Shown: positions 11,551-23,500 of the stretch, one piece after another
How positions within the stretch are numbered: position 1 is the stretch's first letter
How the letters are laid out: each line of letters begins with the position of its first letter
From: Oreocharis arfaki
Lineage: Eukaryota > Chordata > Aves > Passeriformes > Paramythiidae
Assembly (NCBI GenBank): GCA_013398015.1
Contig: VZRR01011376.1
Span: forward strand, 357,133 to 421,132
Length of the DNA stretch: 64,000 nt
Direction of reading: 5' to 3'
Translations under genes and position numbers: made by a program
Notes under the pieces: generated by a model
What the model was told of the DNA's origin: nothing
What the model saw: only the letters and a program-made list of their open reading frames with translations
The model's database searches: none

Positions 11551-14500
11551 GTGGGTGCTGGGGCCGCGGGCGCCGCCTGTCCCTCCCTGTCCTGCTGGCT
11601 TCCTTCTCGCCCGCTTGTACCAGCGGTGTCGCGCCCCGATCCCGCTTCCCAGCCGCCCCGATCCCGCTTCCCAGCCGCCCCGATCCCGCTGCCCAACCGC
11701 CCCGATCCCGCTGCCCAACCGCCCCAATCCCGCTGCCCAACTGCCTCAACTGCCGCATCCCTGCCTCTCCCGCGGGGCACTCCGGCCCGGGGGTTCAGTT
11801 GCCGCTCTGGCGGGGCTGGAGCGGGCGCTTTTTGGTAAAAAAGAGAGGCAGTGCTGGAGAAAACGATCCGGAGCAAAAAAACCAAATTGTTCGAGAATCA
11901 GTTTCTCGCCCTCCCGCCCTTGCCGGTGTAACGGGAGGCTTAGGGGAAAGGGCAGCAGCGCTGTTAGAAGGGGACTCGAGTTGACCGAGTGATGCGCAGA
12001 ATTCATGAGCATAAACGACTGTATTTTATAAGAGGAAGCGCGGCAATCTGTGGATAAGGAGCACGTATGATTCTGGGTATAGGGTCAGCAGTGTCCCGCC
12101 TCCATGGAACAGGTGGAAAGCTGCTCCCCGGCAGCCTTCCCAGTGTCCCGACTTGCCTGTTTATAAAGCTACGCAGTGTGTGGCAGTGCCTTGAATTTCC
12201 TTATCCATATGTGAAATTCGGGTACCATCTTTCAGTCATAATGGTGCCACAGTTGGTCTTTGGGAAACCACTGATTCCCGTGAAGTTTTAGCACTGCGGA
12301 AAGGGTACTTACACTATTTCTGTTTTCAAAACCTAGAAGCTCTTCACTGGTTTCCTTCCTGACATGAATACATACCCTTTGCAGAAGTCTGCGGAAGAAC
12401 AGGTTGCAGTCCAGCTATGCACATGCAGCCTGTTAAGAGGAATATAGCTTCTTTTTTACTGGCAAATGATGCTGCAAAAGAACACGGTTGTGTTTCTAAT
12501 GGTGAGAGTAAATGTTTGGCTAGTCAGAGAACAAATCTAAAGCTCGTGTCAGATACTTCTTTTTCTGTCAGAGGTGTATGAATTAGAGGTGGATCACGCT
12601 GCACCCATGGGACGTGTGTGCACTGAAAATTGGCTCTAAGGCGACGCATTAGAGTCTTCAATAAGCTTTGTAGCTTTCCTGCACACATAATCTTTGTTTC
12701 ACACGGCACTGTCGTCTGCCTTTTGTGGCTACTGGGCGAAGGTGCATGGTTGCTCGAGCTTGATTTGACTGCTGCTGCATAGTGCAGCAAAAATCTTGCG
12801 TCTTGAAAGTTATGGTGGATGCAGGATGTAGTTAATTGTTTGTGCAGGGTTTGGTACCAGATATTTCTGCAGTGCCCAGCTCTCAGACATTTGTGTAGCT
12901 GTTGTTACCAGGGAAAGTACTAGAGAACCTCACTAGCATAAGGTTGTCTCCATCACTCAGCCTGTTCAAATTCTTGAGAAACTCAAGTGTCTGCCAAACA
13001 GATGCTGCCAGACAACTGAATGTTAATCTTACACAGAGGACCTTTACCTCTTATATATTATACTTACTATTTTTGATGGAGGCATTTTCCATATAGGTTC
13101 AAAAAATAAGGTACATATTTAGAGTAAAAAACCAGGCTATAATAGTCTGATACCATCTTCTGAAATAGTAGAAATAGAAAGAATGAGGTATGTAAATTGG
13201 CAAGGAAATTGCTTGATCACATATGACTTTTAATTTCTGTTTATTTTGAGGTGTGCTATGTAATTTGTTACTATAAATACATTCAGTGTTGATGCTTTCC
13301 TGCATCCCTCTATTTAAGAAATTTTCCAGAGAAATGTAGGCAAATTCTTGGGCCTTATCTAGAGAGCAGTCAAGTTAGCATCAATGGCTTGTAAAATTAC
13401 ATCTTCCTGTGCTTGGTCATGCTATGTTCCTCTTCCATAATGTGCCTTGTTGGGAAGAATTTTTTTATCACTAATATTATTATTATTATAAAAATGTGTG
13501 TGTGTGTAGTTGATCATATGGATGTGGAGAGTAAATGCACAATTTAATGTTCAGGAATGATGTCTGAGTTTACTTTTTTCAGCTGGCACATAAAGTAATA
13601 GAAAATATTTAATGTGGCTATTATAATTGAATGCTAATCTGATAAAGTGATGTCTAAGTTTAACCTCCACAGTATTGTTTTCATACTTTCATCTGGAAAT
13701 AGAAGGATTATTCTTTCCTGTTTTTGAAGATAAGCGGTTCCCCACCTGCATAGGAAAGCAGGAGCATGTCAGTGCTGAGGAAAAAGAAATATAAATGATG
13801 CCCTGCAGGTAGCATCATACTCTGTTTGCCATCTGGATTATTGCTACCATAGCTTCTATTTTAATTTTGTAATGTGTCTATGAAAAAAAGCAGTAATTTG
13901 AAGGTTTTTGTTCGTTTTTTTCTGTTTGGTAGTTTTTTGTTGTTGTTTGGGGTTACGTATTTTGGTTGGATTTTTTTATGGGTGTTTGGGTGTTGGTTGG
14001 TTGGTTGGATTTTTTGTTCTTTTTTTGGGAGGATTTTTTGGTGGTGTTTTTTTCTGGTTTTTGTTTGGGTGGGGTTGGGGTTTTTTTGGTTTTGGGTTTT
14101 TTCCCCTGGTAGTGGTGAAGATACTGATGGAAGATTTCATTTGGAGTAACCAAGTATTATATTTATAAATATACTTCTCGTGTATATAACAGCCCAAGTC
14201 ACCTATTATCTTGAGGTGATGGTGGTAGGGAAAGTAACACAATGGAAGTCTTACATTGTGTATTACCTACAAGTGCTTCTCCAAGCATAACACTCTCCCC
14301 AGGAACTTTTGGGAATACCAAGTATACTCATTGATCAGAAGACGTACAGAATTGGCAGCTTTGAAAAGTGGAATTCTCATTAACTAAGCAGAGTACTTAC
14401 AGCTTTGCAGTGTTCAATTGCTCAGTAAGCCACATTGACATAATAAAGATGTTTCTAGAATAAAGTGGTGGTAGCTCTGATACCACAGATATGGAGTCTA

Positions 14501-17500
14501 TTAAACCATAACAGATCATGTGAAGTTACTTCGGTGGTGTGAATATAACCTGGGGTTGGACCCAGTCTACCTCATTTTATGTCAGATGACCAAAACATCT
14601 TTATTTACAGCTTTGTGGTTTCATGCTTGGATATGAACTTGGACATTGCTACGTGAGCTTTCTGTGCCAGCCCTTCAGGTCTGAAGGCTGTTCAGTCTTA
14701 CTTTCCATCCTTATGCCTCTTTTTTAATTGGAAGAACAGCCCCTAAGACCCAATACTTGGTGTAAGTTGTTCTCTGCATGTGTTGACTTATAAATGAGAG
14801 GTTCCCCTGATAATAAAGAAGTTTAGGACAGATTATTAAATCTGCCTTTTTTTTTAAAATAAGATTTTCACTTTAAATTCAGAGCTAATTCTCAATAAAT
14901 TTTAAAAATCAGCTTCATTCTAATTACTGTAGTTAATCAGGAATCACTTTGAAAAACATGATCAAGCAGCTTCATTTTAAATTTTCACGTGTTGTTAACA
15001 AGGTTTTTCCTCATACTGTTTTGAAAGCCGAGATTGAGGTATTTTTGTGTTCCTCTTATGGATTTCAATATGAGTAAATACATAGGTGGCATTTATGCTT
15101 AAAATAAACAGGTAGCATCTATATTTTCAGAAGCCTTCATTACATAATAATGACAACTTCTTTTCTCCCTCACGGATACGAGGGCACTCTCTACACTTCT
15201 AATAATTTTGCATTGAAGAATTGAGCATTTTCTTTGTAAGAGTGCTTCTCATTTTGCCAGCCAGTTGGAGGCATGTTAAGATCCCGAACTTAGACACTGT
15301 AAGCAGATGTTCATGGCCTGAAACTTTTAAGTTGAGAAGATGGCAGCAGAATTACAGGTGGTCTGTCTAGGAATAAATGGCTGGTTTTTGTGTTCCTCAC
15401 AACAGTCTACTTCTGCATTATCATAACTTTATCATGAGACAAGCCCATGTAGTAATATCTGCTCGAGTTGCATTGCACAGCTCAGAATCTGATGTTTGTG
15501 CTGCTGCCTATGTTCTCTGTGGCTTGAAAGATTTTCATTGAGCCATTAGAAGGTGTAGAGACCTGCTTGCTACAGTGCAAAATTGATCATTTTGTCTACT
15601 GAACATCTGTCCTTGCCACACAAATAACAGTCCCTATTTTCTTTAACTCATTAGAGTCTGAAGTCAAGATACAGTTTAGGTACATACATCTCCATAGCAG
15701 AGGCCGCAAGAAGGGCTTTTTTTCTCTGCTACAAAGCCATTCTTAGCACCTCATATATTAGTGTAGGGAAAATGACATAAATGATTACCTGACAAGTCTT
15801 AGTCTAAGCTTTCATGACGTAGTTGTCTGTCTTAGACAGTAATCCCCACTTAATTTTGTTTCACTGAGTTCCAGTGTTTATTTTGTAACAGGTGATGTAC
15901 CCTGATGTGGTATGACAGCTGCTTCAATTAAGTGATGTATTTGTACTATGAGGGTCACCTTTTTATGGAGGCGTGCAGTCAACTCCATGCTGGTCCTACT
16001 GCATCTGCCACCCTGTCTTTTATGTAAAAAGCTTCTAACTCTTTCCCTGTCTGTAGTCAACCAAGTGCTAAGTCGTAGACATCTGTGTAATCTCTTTATC
16101 TGGTTTAGTAATACATCTCATATCTGGGAGGTGTGCTGTCTATCACTGACAGCATAGCTTTTTGGTTATAATTTCTAGAGAGGATGCCTGACAGCTAAAC
16201 ATACCCAAAAGTCTTGGTTAGCAGACACAGATAATTTCTTTCTTCAGGTAAGAGGATAATTGTGAAATACAAGGTCAGGATGTCATGATCTTTATGCATA
16301 TTTACTGGCATCTCACAGATATGCAAGGGGTTTTTTTTAAATGATGGTGATTGTCAGAATTTGATGTGCACAAGAGAAATTTGTGTACTGCTCACCCCCA
16401 GGCAACGGATGTCTGCTTTAATGCCTTCTGTACATAGAGATAGAATGAGGGTTTTCAGGTAAGCTAGTTTTATCACGTGGAGCATACGCACATAACCCCT
16501 CAAGCATAAATCACTTCAGCTACAAGTAATGGTAGCTAAACCATTGGCCAGTACTGGCATTCTAACTGGTGTTTCTGGTAAATTTCATCATGCAAAGGAA
16601 GAGAGGAGTGGAAAAAATGCTTGATAACAGGAATGGTCTTGAACAGGAACCGAAACTGTTTATCTGAGGCAGTCTCTTGACAGAAGATTGCATAGTCAGG
16701 GTGTACTCTGGGGTAGGCTTTATGCGATTAAACCTTGTTTGTGATTGAAAGGCTACTGTTACTGGAGTGTGATTAGAGACCTCTGTCTTTCCTAACTGCA
16801 AGCTGTTTTTGTAAGGGTAGAAAAACACTGCCAGATTTTAATGTCAAGTTAATTAAAAGTATTGTGTCCCTTCTGGACAAATTACCATTGGTATACAGCA
16901 GCTAGATCTTGATGAGCTGCCAAATAAATGTTGATATCCGCGTATATAATCCATTCAAGTAATGTGAAATAGAGGATGGAGAAACTTGTAAGAGTTTTAC
17001 TGTACCTTCCTGTGAAAAGCTGCTGTGTGTACAGCTGAGGTTCTTTTGTTTGTTTGTTTCAAGACAAGCTTGTGCCACCACCATACCCGCCAAACACTGA
17101 AGTAAGGATTAATTGCTTGAGAGTGTCTTGTGGACCTGGCTTCAGTTACAGCCTGTTCATCTAAAGCTCTTCCTTGCACAGAGGCAGAGTGATGTCCTGT
17201 GCCACCCTCTTGCATTACCCATGTATGTTAAATGCACTGATTTAATCTCACTAAAAGCATTTTCTATTGTTTCTCAGCAGATAGTTTAAGGATCTTGTGT
17301 TACAAATAGCTGGAGGCTCAATCAGCATGCTTTCAGCTTTAGCTTTTTTTTTTTCCCCCCCCAAGTTAATCACTTGGAGTATTTAATCTCGAAGAGGTGA
17401 TTTATTTCACCATAATTTTATAGTACAGCTGCATATAAAATATACTTGAAGTCTATTATGTTTAAGAGAAGTGATTTTTCACCTACCTAGACTTGAATGC

Positions 17501-20500
17501 AGATATTAAAATTGCTTCAAAAATTAGAAGTGATACATAGCTGGTGCCTAAAACTTATTATAATGCCTAATTGCTGAATTCAGATAGACGGGTTATATAT
17601 TTTTTAGTTCAAACCTAGAGAGTGCAGTAGCATCATTTCTTCCCATGGACAAGGAAGTTGCTTGTACTTAATTGCTGCTGTATAGCTTTTCAGATGTGAA
17701 AAGAGGTGAGGAGGGATTGCAACAAGGTGGCTTTCTTCTGTGATTAGGTATGCAAAATACTCATTCAGCACTTGAATGCAGGGCAAGGATGAATTAATAC
17801 AGAAAATAATATGTCCTTTGACAGAAGCCATGGTCTGTCTCAGAATTGGATTTTATTTGCTACATTGTGCTGCAGTTGCTCTGTAAAGATTCTCAGTATT
17901 TGGGAATATTTGATACCACCTCTGACCAAATTATAGGCTGTGTTTGGGGCAGGGGCTCAACATGAAAATAAGATGTATCTTGCGTGGAGAGGGCAGAAGC
18001 TGTTGTGATTGTTCAAACTCATTGAAACTAACACTTCAGTTCTGAAGGCACCGCAATATTTTTCTTCTAATTAGGGATTTCAAAGTCAGAATATACACAT
18101 TGTACGGTACAACGCAGTACAGCCTAGCTGTGTTTTGCAGTCTCTCTGTGATGACCTACACTATGCAGCTTGAAGTATTTAATGGCGTATCCATAACTAG
18201 TATGTCTCCTTGAAAAGCCCAGAATACAGAAGAAATAGTCATCCCATATGATACATGATCAAATCTGCACTAAATGCAGTATTTTGGTAGGAAAACAATA
18301 CAAAATGGCAAAAATGAGAGTTTTCTTAATAGACATCCGAATAACAAGAAGTAGCTTGTCACTGCTCCCTGATTCTGTGCAGCTGGCTACTGGAGAAGAT
18401 GAGTTGCAACACAGAAATTGCAAGCTCCTGGCTTAAACAAGAAGACACTTCAGTTTTGCTACATTTGTCTGCAGCTTAAATGGAAATGACCCCATTTGTG
18501 CTAGGGTGAGTGCCCAGGCTTAAATCAGAGCTAAATCTAGCATCAGTTCCTAAACACAAGGAGTGTTTATGTTTATAATCAGCACTTACAGATAGGAGTA
18601 TTCGCTGAGATGAAAATCTGTATGTCAGACATGACGCTGTAGACACTGGGCAGTAAAATCTTTCTGAAAGACTTAGAGTGATTTGCTGGTAGGGTAAATC
18701 AACCCTCAGAATTTTGGGTCTTAGCCTCGAATCAAAATATGTGGATCTCCAGTACCTCAAGAAGCATAACAAAATTAGTTTCAGATAAAAGGTAAAAATT
18801 GGATTGAAATGCACGTTTTTGTTAAGAGGGGGCTAATATCCAAACAATAACCATAATGGCTTTCTGTAACAGATTTGGTTTTTTAATCAGCACGTATTTC
18901 ATCATATTAGAATAATGCAACTCACTCAGAATGAAATTTAATAATTTCTAGAAAAGCTTCTGGAGAGGAATGAGGGCAGGGAAGGAAGTAAAATTCATTG
19001 CTTTACTCTGCACTAGGCTACAGCAGCTGAATGATACACAGAAAATGGAGCCATATGCATGCATAAATCATATATATCTTGTGCTGTGACCTGCATTTCC
19101 TTTCTCATATCTGCCTGCTACCAGGCATTCCTTGAATACCAACAAAAGAGGGATTTGCATTTTGGTGCGTACTGTCCAACTGGCTGTCCAAGGTCCCATT
19201 TACAGTTCAGGGTGGAAAATTCAAGTATGTCTTTGAAGAGCAGTGGTTTCAGACTGAAAGGGGCTTTACAGAACATTGTTCAAGTATCTGTGTGCACATA
19301 CTGATTTTTAGAGATATTGAGCATCCAGTGCCTTCCTCGAGAATGTAAAGGACTCAGTAAATTATTGCTTCTGAACACCTGTGCTTTCAGTCAAGCATGC
19401 ATGCTTTTGATTATTTTGTCATAGCTAGAATTCAGCACTCATAAAAGGGATGGGGAAGTATTAAGACCACACAGGGACATTAGTCACTGAATACCATTCA
19501 GTGAAGGAAGGTGGTAAGGAGCAAAAGGTTGATTTAGGTATTCTGACTCATCATCCTGAGGAGCTGCTCTTTCTCTCCTCTGATCAGACAAAGCTGCAAT
19601 GCACTATATAAGCAAACTGAGCCTTTAGTTGAGTGATGTGAATTTTCCTCTGTAAACATGTCTGTTGATGACTATAATAACAGTCAGGTAAAATTTTGTA
19701 ATTCTTAATCTTTGGGTAAGGGAAATGGAAGGGGAACGTGTTGCCTTACCTTGTGTTCAGAAAGTAGACCGCATTTGATTGAATAAAGCGCTTACCTGAG
19801 GCAGTGGAAGTGTAGAATAGTACCTATAAAATCCTGTAGTCATTTTCTAATGCCTGCAAATATTTTGCTTGTATCCACATCGTTCAGTGTATTTTCAGCA
19901 TGATAGGTCACAAAAAGGGGAATGAAGGACTACTTTTCAACTTCATTAAAAAAAAACCTAACAAAAAACCACCAACAACCCCAACCTTACATCCTTGGAA
20001 ACCTTCTGGCGCACATTTGCTAGTCTAGTTTCAAGCTATGAAAGTAAAATTCTACAGCAATTATTTGTACATGGAAAGAAACCCACAAAACTAAATGTGT
20101 AAGGTTACTGCATGGCCAACAATATCTATGTCTTTTTGTGATGGAGGTTTAAAGGTAACTAGAAAAAAAGCACGTAAAAAATAAAAATTGCTTCCATTTA
20201 AAGAGATCTATGAAAGAGTGTCACACATTTTTTTTTAGAGTGGGAAATTCTCTTAAGAAAGTGTTCTAAGCTCATCACTTAAATCACTTTTATAAAAAGG
20301 GAATCCTTTAATAACTGCAGCATAAAGTAACTCTCTTAGAATCCTAAAGGCGATCCTACTGCGAGATACTTGGTTAATAATAAACTACTTTTGCTATTGA
20401 ATACCTAGACAGAGAGGCTATGCATTGCTCTAGATTTTATTACTTAGTTGCCTTCCTAAAATCCATGTTGCTGGTCCTTCTGTGCTGTTGTTAATTTGTC

Positions 20501-23500
20501 TTCATTAAATGTTTATCCTTTTTTCAAAGTGAGATCAGATTTTTACTGAGTAAAAAATAATGGTTATTCTCTCTTTGGTAGTGAAATCTGCACAGTTAAC
20601 CTTCTTACAGCTGCATACATGCACATTATGGCACATACGAATGTACTTGGAGAAATTAAATGCTGTGCATATGCATGACAAAATACTTGTGCTTTGTATT
20701 GGATAAAATAGATACAGATTTAGACACAGATATCTGTATAATCTCATAGAATGCTGTGAATTGTTGTTTAAGAGCCTGTGTTTATAAGCTTGATGATAGA
20801 ATCATAGCAGATTTCAGGTGTGTGGCAGTTGCCTGGTGGGCAATTTGGTTTTCAATCATAAAGTGTTACAGACCATTGAAACAGAAATCCTTATATTCTG
20901 ATCAAGACAGAATTGCTTTGACTTCATGAAATTATAAAAGTGTCTGGATAGGGTGATACTGAGAGCTGAAGATAACGTGGTTTCTGTCATAACATGTTAG
21001 TAATTGTGTACTGGGTTTGAGGTGGACAGAAAAGGAAGAGTGCATAAATAAACAAGGACTGTTTTGTTATGAAAGCAGCAAGATAGAAAAGGACACTCAA
21101 AATAACTGAATGTCTTTCAGATGGGACACCTTCAGCAATGTAATGCTTTGCCTTCCTGGTTCTTTTTGGAATGCAAAGACTTCCAGGATATCTTGAAATA
21201 AATTAGAATTATTATTTTCATTTTGTTCACATTAAAGGTGCACATCTATGCTTTCAGTTGCTGAAGGCTTTCTTTAATTCAGTCTCAACTCTCAATTCAC
21301 TAAGTTTCTAAGAGATTTTTTTATTGCTGGTTATCTCAGTTTTAGATGATAGCTTTTCCTTTTAAAAACCCTAAACGACAACAGCCAAAGGAAACCACAA
21401 ACCCTACAATTGCCAGCAGAAAAAAATCCAAACCTTGGACCATGATACCTCACTTAATGAAGTAATGTTTAGGAAGAAGTATTGGCTTGGTCTCTTTTTT
21501 CCTTTTCCCACTTCTTAGCCACTGTACATCATGGATCAGATGTCAGCTTCTTACTCTGAGTGGTTTGAAGTTGGTGATTCTGTTTGGCTTACTAGTTAGT
21601 GAGTAATGCACTGTCACCCAAAAATCTTATTGATGTTAGATTCATAATACGAGCTAGGTCATTTTGACTTAACCTGCTAACAAAGGAAACTTTTTTCAAG
21701 AGGAGTTCAGTCCAATTTACAGTATTTGTGAATCATTTAATTGATTTTTGTAATCTTTTTTTACAGGAATTGTTTCAATTATGACTCTCACTGCTCTTGC
21801 CTATGAACGCTACATTCGAGTGGTTCATGCGAAGGTGATTGACTTCTCTTGGTCTTGGCGGGCTATCACATACATCTGGCTGTACTCACTAGCCTGGACT
21901 GGAGCGCCTCTTTTGGGCTGGAACAGATACACCCTGGAAATTCATGGATTAGGTTGTTCAGTGGACTGGAAGTCAAAAGACCCTAATGATACCTCCTTTG
22001 TGCTCCTTTTCTTCCTTAGCTGTCTAGTAGCACCTGTTGGGATCATGGCCTATTGCTATGGCCATATTCTGCATGCAGTAAGAATGGTAAGTTAGTTCAA
22101 ATAAGACTTCCCTTAATGTAGTATTATCAGTGAAAGGTGTTGAAGCTGTATATTAAGGCTGGATCCAAGCCAAATTTGCAGTCTTACTTCCCATTCAAAC
22201 TTCTGAATGTTTGATGTCCATGTATGCCAGGTACCACTAGAAAGGTTGTAGGATTGGGCGAGAACCAGCATAGAGCTACCGAGGTCAATTTGTTGTGTGG
22301 TTTTACTGGGAGGAAGTAGGAAACTACTTATGCTTACTAATCCACATCAGATCCTCACCTGAAAATTCAATTCAAATCCTTAGTATGAGAAAGTGTTAAT
22401 GATTCATATTCTATGGGTAGTTAGTCTGGACTTCATTCAAGTTTATGGTCAACAGTATTGGCACAATGGATAATTTGTGGAGTATGTTCAAGTGCATGTC
22501 CTGTCTTTTCCTAATTTTATGACTTGGGTAACATGGGAACCTGCTGCCTAGTATTCTGCTTTAGAGATTTCATGATTTTGGAGTAAAAAACTATGTGGCA
22601 AAGCAGTACAGAGAAACCTATTTATGAAATTTTCTTTTCGCTAAATATTTCTGATGACACAAATCTACAGGATTGTCTGACTAGTCAGATGAAGGACCAC
22701 TAAAGTAAACTGAACTTGCTTATGCCATTAGCTGAGGGCAAGTTATTTTTCTAAAATACTTTTAACTGCAGCATGCTTTGTTGCATCTGCAGCATGATTT
22801 GTTGTTTTCTAGTAGATTGGCTATTTTATTTTTTCTCAGCTTGTATTTTTGCATTTAATGTAGAGAATAAAAGTCTGAGAAACATGATGTAAACTTCCAG
22901 AAGAATTGTGGTTTAAAAGATAAGGTGCATGGTGTCTGTCCCTTAAACTAAAAGAGTGAATCAGTTACTTATAAATAAATGTAGAACTGTTCAAGTTCAA
23001 GTAAAACATAAAACTGTTTTATTTTACTATCCTTTTTCCTCTACAGCTTCGCTGTGTAGAAGATTTCCAGACGGTTCAAGTGATCAAGCTTCTAAAATAT
23101 GAGAAGAAGGTCGCTAAAATGTGTTTCTTGATGATCTCTACGTTCCTTATTTGTTGGATGCCCTATGCAGTGGTCTCCCTCTTGATAACATATGGCTACA
23201 GCAACCTTGTAACTCCAACAGTGGCTATCATTCCATCTTTCTTTGCCAAGTCAAGCACTGCTTATAATCCAGTTATATATATCTTCATGAGTAGAAGGGT
23301 AGGTACAAGAAAGGTTTTCTTGTTTGAATTATTAGTAGCCAGTATCACAGTTGTGGAGTTTTGGTCTGATACATTTTAATATGAAAAATTATTTAAAAAT
23401 TTCAACAGCTAGGATAAATGATGACAATCTAGAAGTAGTAAAATCCCTGATGATGCTTAAATATCACCAGATTAGAATTTTAATTTGCTTATACGAGAAT

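Larger units (their letters stand above)
10850..11760. promoter_or_regulatory. CpG island covering the OPN3 promoter, exon 1 and start of intron 1
   Basis: This is a strongly GC- and CpG-rich block in an otherwise AT-rich window. It contains GC-box sequence (TGGGCGGGAAG near 11098-11108) and GCCCCGCC-like runs. It spans the OPN3 start codon and ends in a GC-rich minisatellite. No TATA box is evident near the gene start, which fits a CpG-island promoter. The transcription start cannot be fixed from sequence alone. Confidence 0.85.
11551..21766 (+). other. OPN3 intron 1 (10.2 kb)
   Basis: AT-rich apart from its first 200 bases. It holds a 22-bp minisatellite (11636-11745), a GT-rich tract (13903-14105), and a TATA-like box with a downstream ATG and donor (19605-19687). 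No long intronless reading frame is present. In human this intron hosts CHML, a gene of roughly 650 codons, which is absent here. Confidence 0.85.

Noticed and set aside
11175..11885. 236-codon minus-strand frame opposite OPN3 exon 1
   Set aside because: Long antisense frames are expected in GC-rich sequence. It is repetitive (GSG/DRGG repeats from the minisatellite) and has no recognised domain.
11142..11984. 280-codon plus-strand frame containing OPN3 exon 1 and reading into intron 1
   Set aside because: It begins at a GTG, runs past the consensus exon 1 donor and through the minisatellite. Only 11199-11550 is coding.
13874..14168. Hydrophobic, F/G/W-rich frames
   Set aside because: They are produced by the GT-rich low-complexity tract.
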